A stretch of DNA of 40,586 bases from Sphingomonas sp. Its GTDB lineage: Bacteria; Pseudomonadota; Alphaproteobacteria; Sphingomonadales; Sphingomonadaceae. Below are positions 15,988 through 24,203 of this stretch, one piece after another (the first letter of the stretch is position 1; every line of letters starts with the position of its first letter). Where the stretch lies: positions 1-40,586 of the forward strand of contig NZ_JACDDV010000014.1 in assembly GCF_013816785.1 (NCBI RefSeq). The letters run 5' to 3'. A program made the position numbers and the translations under genes. The notes beneath the pieces were generated by a model. That model had not been told where the DNA came from and searched no databases. It worked only from the letters and a program-made list of their open reading frames with translations.

Positions 15988-17171
15988 GCGGCCTCGGGCA
16001 CGTCGTAATCGGCCGCCGCGGCCGACAGGCCTTCGACGAACTCGGCTATATGCGCTTCCTCCAGCGTCAGCGGCGGCAGCACGCGCACGACATTGTCGCC
16101 CGCCGCAACGGTCAAGATGCCCTTGGTGCGCAGATATCCGACGAAGGCGCGACTGTCTGTCTTCATCTTGATGCCGAGCATCAGGCCCATTCCGCGTACG
16201 CTGTCGAACAGTGCGTCATGATTGGGAATCATTTGCTCGAGCGCAGCGCGCAGGCGATCGCCCATCGAGCGAACCCGGGCGAGAAATTCGTCGTTGGCGA
16301 CGATGTCGAACACCGCTTGCCCCGCCGCCATCGCGAACGGGTTGCCGCCATAGGTTGAGCCATGGGTGCCGACGACCATCCCGGCCGCGGCTTTTTCGGT
16401 GGCCAGACAGGCGCCCATCGGAAAGCCGCCGCCGATACCCTTCGCCGACGCCATGATGTCTGGAACAATACCATATTGCTCATGTGCATACAGTGTGCCG
16501 CTGCGGGCAACGCCGCATTGCACTTCATCGAGCACCAGCATCAGATCACGCTCGTCGCACGCCATACGCAGCCCCACCATGAATTCCTTCGACGCCGGAC
16601 GAACACCGCCCTCGCCTTGAACGGGTTCGACCAGGAATCCGGCAGTGTTCTGGTCAATCGCCGCCAGCGCTGCCGCCAGGTCGTCGAACGGAACGACGAC
16701 AAAGCCGGGCAGCAGCGGCTCGAACCCGTCGCGCATCTTGGCTTGGTCGGTGGCGCTGATCGTGCCCAGCGTTCGCCCGTGGAAGGCGTTCGAAAAGGTG
16801 ATCAGCGTGTGTTTGTGCGGTTGGCCCTTAACGTGGTGGTAGCGGCGCGCGGTCTTGATCGCGCATTCGACCGCCTCCGCGCCTGAATTGGTGAAGAACA
16901 CCGTATCGGCGAAGGTCAGGTCGACCAGCCGCTGGGCGAACTTCTCGCCCTGCGGCGAGCCGTAGAGGTTCCCTACATGCAGCAAAGTCGCCGCCTGTTC
17001 CTGTAACGCCTTTGTCAGGTGTGGATGGCCGTGGCCCAGCAAATTGACCGCGATGCCGCTGGCGAAATCGAGATATTTTTCGCCCCCCTCGCCATAGAGA
17101 TAGACCCCCTCGCCCCTCACCGGCCGCACTTCGGAGCGCGGATAGACAGGCATGAGCGGCGTGATGGCCAT
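15984..17171 (-). CDS. argD: Acetylornithine aminotransferase (class III, PLP)
   Basis: This 395-residue PLP-dependent transaminase converts N-acetylglutamate semialdehyde to N-acetylornithine and often also acts in DAP synthesis. Motifs are [15 protein letters not shown] near residues 95-109, the cofactor-ring Asp in LDEVQCG (Asp214), and the Schiff-base lysine in [11 protein letters not shown] (Lys244). The gene is first in a two-gene operon with argF. The same window carries dapE, but there is no physical link between the two pathways. Confidence 0.97.
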   Translation of the reverse strand: MAITPLMPVYPRSEVRPVRGEGVYLYGEGGEKYLDFASGIAVNLLGHGHPHLTKALQEQAATLLHVGNLYGSPQGEKFAQRLVDLTFADTVFFTNSGAEAVECAIKTARRYHHVKGQPHKHTLITFSNAFHGRTLGTISATDQAKMRDGFEPLLPGFVVVPFDDLAAALAAIDQNTAGFLVEPVQGEGGVRPASKEFMVGLRMACDERDLMLVLDEVQCGVARSGTLYAHEQYGIVPDIMASAKGIGGGFPMGACLATEKAAAGMVVGTHGSTYGGNPFAMAAGQAVFDIVANDEFLARVRSMGDRLRAALEQMIPNHDALFDSVRGMGLMLGIKMKTDSRAFVGYLRTKGILTVAAGDNVVRVLPPLTLEEAHIAEFVEGLSAAAADYDVPEAA

Positions 17172-17269
17172 GGGGAACCTCGTTGAGCGACGTGAAAAGA
17201 CAGAAGGGCGATCCCCCGCGGACCGCCCGTTGCCGCCTATACCGCCGCCCCCGAACAGAGGTCAAACGA

Positions 17270-17299
17270 AAGGGGCGACTCCTTGCGGAGCCGCCCCTT
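17270..17299 (-). terminator. Rho-independent terminator after the coiled-coil secreted protein
   Basis: On the minus strand AAGGGGCG and CGCCCCTT form an 8-bp stem, extended by CTCC/GGAG around a GCAA loop, and followed by TCGTTT. It lies 20 bp past the stop of the gene at 17320-17829 and upstream of argD. Confidence 0.75.
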
Positions 17300-17319
17300 C
17301 CTTAGCGCATTACGCGCGC

Positions 17320-17829
17320 TTAATCGTCGTCATCGTCACGATCGCCCTCATGGTTTTCATGCCAGCGCTCATGCTCGTTGCGGTCGTCGCGGCCGTCGCG
17401 GTCGTTGTCGACATAACCGTTGTTGCCGCCATAACCGTTATTATAGCCGTTGTAGCCGGCACGGCGGTTGCCGTCGCTCGCCTCATAGCGAATGCGCTGT
17501 TCGAGACGCGCAATCTGGCGCTCGATCTCGTAACTTTCGCGACGGTTGAGGCCGTTATAGCCGAGCTGGCGAATGCGATACTGGAGGTTGCGCGCTTCGG
17601 TATCCAGGCGATTGGCCTCACGATCGCTGAGCACGTTGCGGCGGTCGAGCTGGCGGATTTGCTGACGAAGCTGGGCGACCCGGACCTCGAGACGACGGGT
17701 CTGACCATAATTATTGCTATAGCCATAGGCATAGCCCTGCGGAGCAGGCGGGGCCCATTGCGCGGCGGCCGGGGCGGCGACGGCGACGGTCGAGGCCAGG
17801 ATGGCCGCGGAGATTAGAAACTTACGCAT
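17320..17829 (-). CDS. Secreted coiled-coil protein with acidic C-terminus, function unknown
   Basis: This 169-residue protein has a clear signal peptide (MRKFLISAAILASTVAVAAP, cleavage near AAAQ-W). Residues 45-125 are highly charged and predicted coiled coil, rich in Arg, Gln, Glu and Leu with repeated RxLExR-type patterns. An Asn/Gly/Tyr stretch (YNGYNNGYGGNNGYVDND) follows and the protein ends in an Asp/His/Glu-rich tail finishing with five Asp residues. A strong AAGGAG site precedes the ATG. Similar small secreted proteins occur in sphingomonads, but I cannot give a function; the acidic tail could bind cations. It is monocistronic with its own terminator. Confidence 0.82.
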   Translation of the reverse strand: MRKFLISAAILASTVAVAAPAAAQWAPPAPQGYAYGYSNNYGQTRRLEVRVAQLRQQIRQLDRRNVLSDREANRLDTEARNLQYRIRQLGYNGLNRRESYEIERQIARLEQRIRYEASDGNRRAGYNGYNNGYGGNNGYVDNDRDGRDDRNEHERWHENHEGDRDDDDD

Positions 17830-17947
17830 GTAGGCTCTCCTTTCGAGCTGTAATGCGCTGTTTCTGGACCGTCGCGGTTGAGGGGGTGCTGAACGCGCTC
17901 TTTATCGAGCGTTCACCAGCCTTATTGCGTGATGCCCTTGGAAAGGT

Positions 17948-18775
17948 TCAATTCTTGATCCTCCATCCACTGCGCAAGAGAGCGTAGCAGGCGACGAACA
18001 AGATTGTGTTCAGCGCCAGGAGCCCAATCGCGCCGAACAGAAGCGGCGAATCGGACGTCCCGAGGAAACCGTGGCGAAACCCGGAGATGATGTAGAAGAA
18101 GGGGTTGGCATGGCTGACAGCGCGGAACGCCGGCGCCATTTGCTCCACCGAATAGAAGGTGCCCGACAGCAGCGACAACGGGGTCACGACAAAATTGGTG
18201 ACCATCGCCGCCTGGTCGAACTTGTCCGCCCAGACCGACGTAATCACGCCGAGGAAGGCCAGCATCAGCGACCCCATCAGTCCGAACCAGAGCGCCCACA
18301 GCGGCTGCGCGACGCCAACATGGACGCCGGGCCAGATCGTCATCACCAGCCACACCGCCGCGCCGACCAGGAACGCGCGGGTTACCGCCGCCCCAACCAG
18401 TGCGGCGATCAATTCGCCGACCGACAGCGGCGGCATCAGATAATCGACGATCGTTCCCTGGATCTTGCCGATCATCAGCGAGAAGGAGGCGTTGGCGAAG
18501 CTGTTCTGCAGCATCCCCATCATGATCAGGCCGGGCGCGATAAAATCGGCGAACGGCACACCCATCACGGTCTTGCTGCTGCGGCCCAGCGCGACGGTGA
18601 AGATGATCAGGTAAAGCAGGGTGGTGATCGCCGGTGCCCAGACGGTTTGCGTCTGCACCTTGAAGAACCGCCTGACCTCCTTGATATAGAGAGTCCAAAG
18701 GCCGCCCCAATTAACCCCTTCGAGCGTTGGTTTGCCGGGTTCGGCTCGAACCCACGGTGGAGGCTGGTCGTTCAC
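17948..18775 (-). CDS. ABC-2 type transporter permease
   Basis: This 275-residue inner-membrane permease has six hydrophobic segments and the ABC2_membrane pattern (LYIKEVRRFFKVQTQTVWAP, ITTLLYLIIFTVALG, PGLIMMGMLQNSFANASFS, MPPLSVGE, and a late PLSLLSGTFYSVEQMAP motif). The late PLSLLSGTFYSV-type motif and overall order resemble the YadH/NodJ-like drug or polysaccharide export permeases. GTG 18775 (MNDQPPPW) is preferred; a GTG at 18808 would add eleven residues. No ATPase partner is adjacent. The transported substrate is unknown. Confidence 0.88.
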   Translation of the reverse strand: MNDQPPPWVRAEPGKPTLEGVNWGGLWTLYIKEVRRFFKVQTQTVWAPAITTLLYLIIFTVALGRSSKTVMGVPFADFIAPGLIMMGMLQNSFANASFSLMIGKIQGTIVDYLMPPLSVGELIAALVGAAVTRAFLVGAAVWLVMTIWPGVHVGVAQPLWALWFGLMGSLMLAFLGVITSVWADKFDQAAMVTNFVVTPLSLLSGTFYSVEQMAPAFRAVSHANPFFYIISGFRHGFLGTSDSPLLFGAIGLLALNTILFVACYALLRSGWRIKN

Positions 18776-18837
18776 GGGACAATCGCCTATCGGCAGCGGC
18801 GGCGGCACGCAACACGCCTTACGGAGTTTAAAGTTAG

Positions 18838-19536
18838 ATGAGTTGGACCGACGAGCGCATCGAGCGCCTCAAATCGATGTGGACCAAAGGCGCCACCGCT
18901 AGCCAAATCGCCGAGGAGCTGGGCGGGGTCAGCCGTAATGCGGTAATCGGCAAGGCGCATCGACTCGGCCTCGAGGCCCGCCCATCGCCGGTCAAGCCGG
19001 GCGAAGAAAAGGACAGGAAAGCACCCGCTCGAGCGGGAGCCGCAGCCAAGGCGGGGGCTGTCGCCAAGGCGGCGCGCCCGGCTCCCGCGCCCGCGCCAAT
19101 GCCGGCTGCGCCCGCGTCCGGCGATTCCAAAGCGATCACCCCCGAGGCCGCGCCTGCGGATGGCGCCCCGCCTTCGCCAGCGCCAAAGGGTGAGACCACC
19201 ATTCAGTATCGTTCGGTCGGACCTGGCGGTTTCATCCGCCAAGGACCGGGCGACACCCAGGCGCCAATTCCACCTGCGCCGCCGCGCCGCCTGGTCCCGG
19301 CCAAACCGTCGGCGGACGTCGCCGACAAAACCTCGCTTCTCGAGCTGAACGATCGCGTCTGCCGCTGGCCGATGGGCCATCCGGGCGAACCCGACTTCCA
19401 CTTCTGCGGCCAATCCTCCAATCCCGGTTACCCCTATTGCGTCGATCATTGCGGGGTTGCCTATCAGGCCCAGCTGCCCCGGCGCGACCGTCGACCACCT
19501 CCGCCGCTGCCATTCGGTGGACCAAGGGTTCGTTAA
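18838..19536 (+). CDS. gcrA: GcrA cell-cycle regulator
   Basis: This 232-residue protein is the alphaproteobacterial GcrA, a sigma70-associated factor that activates promoters containing methylated GANTC sites. The N-terminal helix-turn-helix is nearly invariant (MSWTDERIERLKSMWTKGAT, then ASQIAEELGGVSRNAVIGKAH, RLGLEARPSP). A long Ala/Pro/Lys linker (about residues 55-160) leads to the conserved C-terminal domain (NDRVCRWPMGHPGEPDFHFC, then YPYCVDHCGVAYQ) with its paired cysteines. This domain binds sigma70 region 2 in Caulobacter. The linker is longer than the Caulobacter protein's, as in other sphingomonads. The matching methylase CcrM is not in the window. Confidence 0.97.
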   Translation: MSWTDERIERLKSMWTKGATASQIAEELGGVSRNAVIGKAHRLGLEARPSPVKPGEEKDRKAPARAGAAAKAGAVAKAARPAPAPAPMPAAPASGDSKAITPEAAPADGAPPSPAPKGETTIQYRSVGPGGFIRQGPGDTQAPIPPAPPRRLVPAKPSADVADKTSLLELNDRVCRWPMGHPGEPDFHFCGQSSNPGYPYCVDHCGVAYQAQLPRRDRRPPPPLPFGGPRVR

Positions 19537-19549
19537 GGGCGTCGAACTT

Positions 19550-20581
19550 ATGAAAAGCCGGTTACCCGGCTGGTGGAAGGCACCCTGGTGGATCCTTCAG
19601 CTCGCCACCGGCGCGAAAAGCTTCGTCGACAATCCCTTCCTTGGGTCGCCCGCGCTCAACCGGCGCGGGCTTCACCTGGCGCGGATGAAGCTGGCGCATC
19701 GCCTGGCTTGGTGGCGGCGGTCAAGGCTAGCCGGTGCGGTCGACCCGAGGGACCGAGCGGCCTTCGACCAGAACGGCTTCGTCGCTATTCCGGATTTTTT
19801 GCCGGCCGCTGAATTCAACGCTCTGAAGGCCGCGCTTTTCTCGTCTAAATTCGAGGCACGGGAGCAACAGCAAGGTAGCACTGTCACGAGGCGGGTGGCG
19901 ATCAATCCTCGCCTCGTGCGCGACGTTCCCCAACTCGGCGGCCTATTGCGAAGTCGGCGTTGGAAAGGCCTGATGCGTTATGTCGCCAGCACTGGCGGCG
20001 AGCCGCTCTACTATCTCCAAACGATCATCACCTCGCCCGATGGGCCCCCCGATCCGCAATTCAATCTCCATTCCGACTCGTTTCAACCGGCGCTGAAGGC
20101 CTGGCTGTTCCTGACCGAAGTCGATGATCGAGCAAGCCCCCTCCTCTATGTCGCCGGATCGCACCGCCTGACACCGGCCCGGACCGCCTGGGAGAAACGC
20201 AAGAGCATGGTCGTCCAAACGATCGACGACCGGCTGTCGCAGCGGGGATCGTTCCGCATTTCGCGCGACGAGCTTTCCGGCTTGGGACTCCCAGAGCCAA
20301 CCCGATTCGCCGTCGCGGCCAATACGCTAGTCGTTGCCGATACGTTCGGGTTCCACGCCCGCGGCCAGTCAAACATCCCCGCTGTCCGGGTTGAGATTTG
20401 GGCATATCGCCGCCGCACCCCGTTCCTGCCCTGGAGCGGTGGCGACCCCTTGTCCCTCCCGGGATTGGCGCTGCGCCGCATCGATTGGCTTTACGCAATC
20501 ACCGACTGGCTGGACCGGGGAGGCTGGCGCCAACAGCATTGGCGAGCGGTCGGGCGCATTCCGCTGGGCCGCCCGCGCTAA
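19550..20581 (+). CDS. PhyH-like Fe(II)/2-oxoglutarate dioxygenase
   Basis: This 343-residue protein starts at ATG 19550 with AAGGG overlapping the gcrA stop region. The double-stranded beta-helix core begins near residue 70 (FDQNGFVAIPDFLPAAEFNA). The iron-binding facial triad is visible: H174-x-D176 in NLHSDSFQPALKAWLF and His269 in FGFHARGQSN, with Arg280 in a position suited to 2-oxoglutarate binding. The first 60 residues are Trp/Arg-rich and may dock to a membrane. The substrate is unknown. The gene follows gcrA closely (13 bp), so co-transcription is possible. Confidence 0.82.
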   Translation: MKSRLPGWWKAPWWILQLATGAKSFVDNPFLGSPALNRRGLHLARMKLAHRLAWWRRSRLAGAVDPRDRAAFDQNGFVAIPDFLPAAEFNALKAALFSSKFEAREQQQGSTVTRRVAINPRLVRDVPQLGGLLRSRRWKGLMRYVASTGGEPLYYLQTIITSPDGPPDPQFNLHSDSFQPALKAWLFLTEVDDRASPLLYVAGSHRLTPARTAWEKRKSMVVQTIDDRLSQRGSFRISRDELSGLGLPEPTRFAVAANTLVVADTFGFHARGQSNIPAVRVEIWAYRRRTPFLPWSGGDPLSLPGLALRRIDWLYAITDWLDRGGWRQQHWRAVGRIPLGRPR

Positions 20582-20666
20582 GCGAGGAAAGCGCGGATTC
20601 GCGCCGCGCGCGGGCCGGGGCGGATTCCTCGCCAACGACGAGGGTGTCATGTCGAATTTTATGGAA

Positions 20667-20682
20667 TGAAATGATCATTTCA
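20667..20682. promoter_or_regulatory. 16-bp perfect palindrome upstream of parE
   Basis: TGAAATGATCATTTCA is its own reverse complement. It lies 45 bp before the parE ATG, in the most AT-rich part of the 146-bp gap that also holds two GATTC sites (20596, 20623). It has the form of an operator or an inverted-repeat hairpin. Confidence 0.5.
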
Positions 20683-20727
20683 AGATGCTTGGCTTAGCGC
20701 TTGAGCGGCCCCTATAGCGGGGCCAGC

Positions 20728-22710
20728 ATGTCCGATCTTTTCGCTTCCGGTTCCGCCCCCACACCCGACAGTTACGATGCGTCCTCGATCGAGGTTCTCG
20801 AGGGGCTCGAGCCGGTTCGCCGCCGCCCCGGCATGTACATCGGCGGCACCGACGCCCGCGCGCTCCATCACCTTGCCGCCGAAGTGATCGACAATTCGAT
20901 GGACGAGGCTGTCGCCGGGCACGCCAGCCGGATCGAGGTAACGCTGGAGCCCGGCAATCGCCTGACCGTGACCGACAACGGCCGCGGCATTCCGGTCGAC
21001 CCGCACCCCAAATATCCGCAGCAGTCGGCGCTCGAAGTGATCCTCACCACGCTTCACTCGGGCGGCAAGTTCGAGGGCAAGGCCTATTCGACCAGCGGCG
21101 GCCTTCACGGCGTCGGGGTCAGCGTCGTCAATGCACTGTCGATCGAGACGATCGTCGAGGTCGCGCGCGACAAGAAGCTTTACCGTCAGCTGTTCTCGAA
21201 GGGCATCGCCACCTCGCCGCTCGAGGAGATCGGCGCCGCCCCCAACCGCCGCGGCACGACCGTCAGCTTCGTTCCCGATCCCGATATCTTCGGAGCGGAC
21301 GCCCGTTTTTCGCCCGAGAGGCTTTACAAGCTCGCCCGATCGAAAGCCTATCTGTTCGCCGGCGTCGAAATTCGCTGGCGCTGCGATCCGTCGCTGGCGA
21401 GCGATGCGGTTCCCGAGAACGCGGTTTTCCAATTCCCCGGCGGTCTCGCCGGCCATCTTGCCGAACAGCTTCAGGACCGCGAGTGCGTCACCTCCGCGTC
21501 ATTCGCCGGAAAGCAGGACTTTCCCGACGAGCAGGGCGCGGCCGAATGGGCAGTCGCCTGGCCGCTGTGGAGCGAGGGTGCCAACGAATCCTATTATTGC
21601 AACACCATTCCAACCCCCGATGGCGGCACGCACGAAGCCGGCCTGCGCGCCGCGCTGACCAAGGGCATCCGCGCGTTCGGCGACCTCGTCGGGCAAAAAA
21701 AGTCGAAGGACATCACCGCCGACGACGTTTTCAACGGGGTCGAGCTGATGCTCAGCGTGTTCATTCGCAATCCGCATTTTCAAAGCCAGACCAAGGACCG
21801 CCTGACCAGCCTGGAGGCAGCGCGCTTCGTGGAGGCGGCGGTGCGCGACCATTTCGACCATTATCTGGCCGACAATATGGACCGCGGTCGCGCCCTGCTC
21901 GGCGCGATCCTCGAGCGGATGGACGAGCGCTTGAAGCGCCGCGCCGAGCGCGAGGTCAAGCGCAAGACCGCGACCAGCGCGCGCAAGCTGCGCCTTCCCG
22001 GCAAGCTGACCGATTGCGCCAATGACGACGCCGCCGGGACCGAGCTGTTCATCGTCGAGGGCGACAGTGCCGGCGGGTCAGCCAAACAGGCGCGCAATCG
22101 CAAGACCCAGGCGATCCTGCCGATACGCGGCAAGATTTTGAACGTCGCCTCGGCCACCGCCGACAAGATCCGCGCCAACGCCGAGATCGCCGACCTGCAG
22201 CAGGCGCTGGGCTGCGGCATCCGCGACAAATGGATCGAGGATGCGCTGCGTTACGAACGGATCATCATCATGACCGATGCCGACGTCGACGGCGCCCACA
22301 TCGCCACGTTGCTGATGACCTTTTTCTTCCAGGAAATGCCCGAGCTGGTGCGGCGCGGTCATCTGTTCCTGGCGCAGCCCCCGCTTTATCGCCTGACCAG
22401 CGGCTCCAGGTCGGCCTACGCCCGCGACGACGCCCACCGCGCGGAGCTCGAACGGACCGAGTTCAAGGGCAAGAAAGTCGAGGTCGCCCGCTTCAAGGGC
22501 CTCGGCGAAATGAACCCCGACCAACTCAAGGAAACGACGATGGACCCGGCGAGCCGTTCGCTGATCCGCATCACCCTGCCCGGCGAATGGCAGGATCGTC
22601 AGCCGGTCAAGGACCTCGTCGAGCGCCTGATGGGCAAAAACCCGGAGCACCGCTTCAACTTCATCCAGGCAAGCGCGGCCGCAGTCGACGAGGACACGAT
22701 CGATGCCTGA
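20728..22710 (+). CDS. parE: DNA topoisomerase IV subunit B
   Basis: This 660-residue ATPase and TOPRIM subunit pairs with ParC to decatenate replicated chromosomes. The GHKL ATPase motifs are EVIDNSMDE near residues 52-60, DNGRGIPVD near 83-91 and SGGLHGVGVSVVNAL from 123. The TOPRIM domain has EGDSAGGSA near 444 and DADVDGAHI near 516, and the C-terminal GEMNPDQLKETTMDP motif is present. Length fits ParE rather than GyrB (about 800). The start is ATG 20728 (MSDLFAS); an upstream TTG gives only nine extra residues. Confidence 0.97.
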   Translation: MSDLFASGSAPTPDSYDASSIEVLEGLEPVRRRPGMYIGGTDARALHHLAAEVIDNSMDEAVAGHASRIEVTLEPGNRLTVTDNGRGIPVDPHPKYPQQSALEVILTTLHSGGKFEGKAYSTSGGLHGVGVSVVNALSIETIVEVARDKKLYRQLFSKGIATSPLEEIGAAPNRRGTTVSFVPDPDIFGADARFSPERLYKLARSKAYLFAGVEIRWRCDPSLASDAVPENAVFQFPGGLAGHLAEQLQDRECVTSASFAGKQDFPDEQGAAEWAVAWPLWSEGANESYYCNTIPTPDGGTHEAGLRAALTKGIRAFGDLVGQKKSKDITADDVFNGVELMLSVFIRNPHFQSQTKDRLTSLEAARFVEAAVRDHFDHYLADNMDRGRALLGAILERMDERLKRRAEREVKRKTATSARKLRLPGKLTDCANDDAAGTELFIVEGDSAGGSAKQARNRKTQAILPIRGKILNVASATADKIRANAEIADLQQALGCGIRDKWIEDALRYERIIIMTDADVDGAHIATLLMTFFFQEMPELVRRGHLFLAQPPLYRLTSGSRSAYARDDAHRAELERTEFKGKKVEVARFKGLGEMNPDQLKETTMDPASRSLIRITLPGEWQDRQPVKDLVERLMGKNPEHRFNFIQASAAAVDEDTIDA

Positions 22711-22768
22711 TCAACGGCCAACGGTTCGCGGCGCTGGCCTGGCTGCGGTTATACCAAGGGGAAAGTGA

Positions 22769-23277
22769 GTGAAGACCGGACGCTTATTGGTCTTGAGTTG
22801 CATCATGTTCGCGGCTTCCGGGTCATTCGCCGCTTTCGCAGCCCGAAACCAGCGCAGCGGCTCGAAACCTCACAATTTCACTTCCGTGAACGGTTCCTGT
22901 TCGCGCCTTATCATCGGCGGAAAGGATTCAAGCGGCCAATGCGAAGGCAGGCTTTTAAGCTCGTCCAGTGCAACCGCCGGCACCGAATTCTACTTCTGGT
23001 CCGCGATTTCGGCATGGTGACGTTCGCCGGGTTTGAAGCGCCAGCCAAGGGGCGCGAGAGAATGGTCCAAGTGGACGAAGTGATCGTCAATCAAGTCGGC
23101 CCCGGAGTCCGCCCGCCTGCTGACCATTCCAACGAAATGACGGCGAGAGGTACGTGCACCTACACCAACCTCTATGCCGGTCCGAGCCACATCGACTGCA
23201 CCGCATCGACCGGGAAGGGCCCGTTCAGCGCAGCATTCCTGTCCGACGGAAAGCCGCCGACTCAAGCCCATCGGTGA
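22769..23277 (+). pseudogene. Small secreted protein gene, frameshifted near 23000
   Basis: A GTG at 22769, with AAGGGGA 6 nt before it, opens a signal peptide (KTGRLLVLSCIMFAASGSFA) and a Cys-containing segment up to TEFYFWS, then the frame stops at 23020. The neighbouring frame continues from about base 23000 with RDFGMVTFAGFEAPAKG to DGKPPTQAHR and stops at 23277. Joined, the two give one coherent secreted protein of about 169 residues, so one base appears lost near 23000. No function is recognised. Whether the loss is real or a sequencing error cannot be told. The stop overlaps the start of the next gene. Confidence 0.72.
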
Positions 23278-23993
23278 GCGGGCGACCGATCATCGCCCCC
23301 TTTAAAAGCTCGCCTGATCGCGGCGACGTCAAAGGCCTGCGCCAGTTCCTGAGTCCCGAACAACAGCACAGCTGGATGGAAGGCGAAACGGCCCTGCCTG
23401 ACGAGCGCCGGGAGTCCCTCGAACAGCAATCTCTCGAACAGCGCTTCAAATACGCCGCCCGCTTCGAGAAACTTTTGCGCAAGCCTCAGGCTGGGGACGT
23501 CCTCGACATTCTCCGCCGCTACGCCGAAAACTGCCTGCCGATCCCGCGCCAGACCGAGCGCTGGTTCTGGTCGGTGTCCTGCCTGCCGTCGACCTCCGAC
23601 AAGCCGCTCGCCCGGGTCAATGCGAGCTGGATGGAGCTGTTCACCTTACTGCCGGACGGCCTTGCGACGCCGCTCGGGACAGGCGAGCATCTCCGCGCGC
23701 GGATCATCGTCCATCTGTCGGATTTCACCACCGACGGCTCGCCTGAACCCGACCGTCTCGACCAGGCCTTTCTCGAACGATCCGTCTCGCGGCCCGAGGA
23801 CGTCAGCCATTTCAACTGGAAAGCCGACACCTTCGGCATCAAAATCCGCGGCTCCGCCTCGATCCATAAATTCCTCATGGAGCCCCGCGCGCTGCGGGCC
23901 ATTCGGAGGTTCAATCTGACCCACTTGAACCGGGGCCGGAATGCCTATCAAGCAAGCCACTGCTTTAGTCTGGCGGATGCCATATTGGATTGA
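23274..23993 (+). CDS. Uncharacterised protein
   Basis: A GTG at 23274 overlaps the stop of the preceding broken gene (GTGA), giving a 239-residue cytosolic-looking protein with no signal peptide or membrane segment. It is rich in Arg, Glu, Phe and Trp, with a central charged region (EQQSLEQRFKYAARFEKLL) and a C-terminal half of mixed strands (WFWSVSCLP, ASWMELFTLLPDG, FNWKADTFGIKI). Base composition matches neighbouring coding DNA and codon use looks normal, so it is probably expressed. I do not recognise the family. Confidence 0.65.
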   Translation: MSGRPIIAPFKSSPDRGDVKGLRQFLSPEQQHSWMEGETALPDERRESLEQQSLEQRFKYAARFEKLLRKPQAGDVLDILRRYAENCLPIPRQTERWFWSVSCLPSTSDKPLARVNASWMELFTLLPDGLATPLGTGEHLRARIIVHLSDFTTDGSPEPDRLDQAFLERSVSRPEDVSHFNWKADTFGIKIRGSASIHKFLMEPRALRAIRRFNLTHLNRGRNAYQASHCFSLADAILD

Positions 23994-24203
23994 GTGGCTC
24001 TGGGATGCGCTACCCCGATGACAATGCGCCGATTCGATCGCTGGCGTTTATCTCGCTTTTCCGGGGTTTCCGGCACAAAACGTCTGCTGGGTCCGTGACT
24101 CTTGTGACTTTAAGCCGCTTTCGCCTCTACGGTCGCTCAGGCCGGGCGCCGAATTAGAGTCCAAACGGGCGTATCCGGGCGCGAGAACGCGCAATTTAGC
24201 GCC

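Noticed and set aside
22990-23010. Programmed frameshift in the secreted-protein gene.
   Set aside because: There is no slippery heptamer or downstream stem at the junction; a lost base explains it better.
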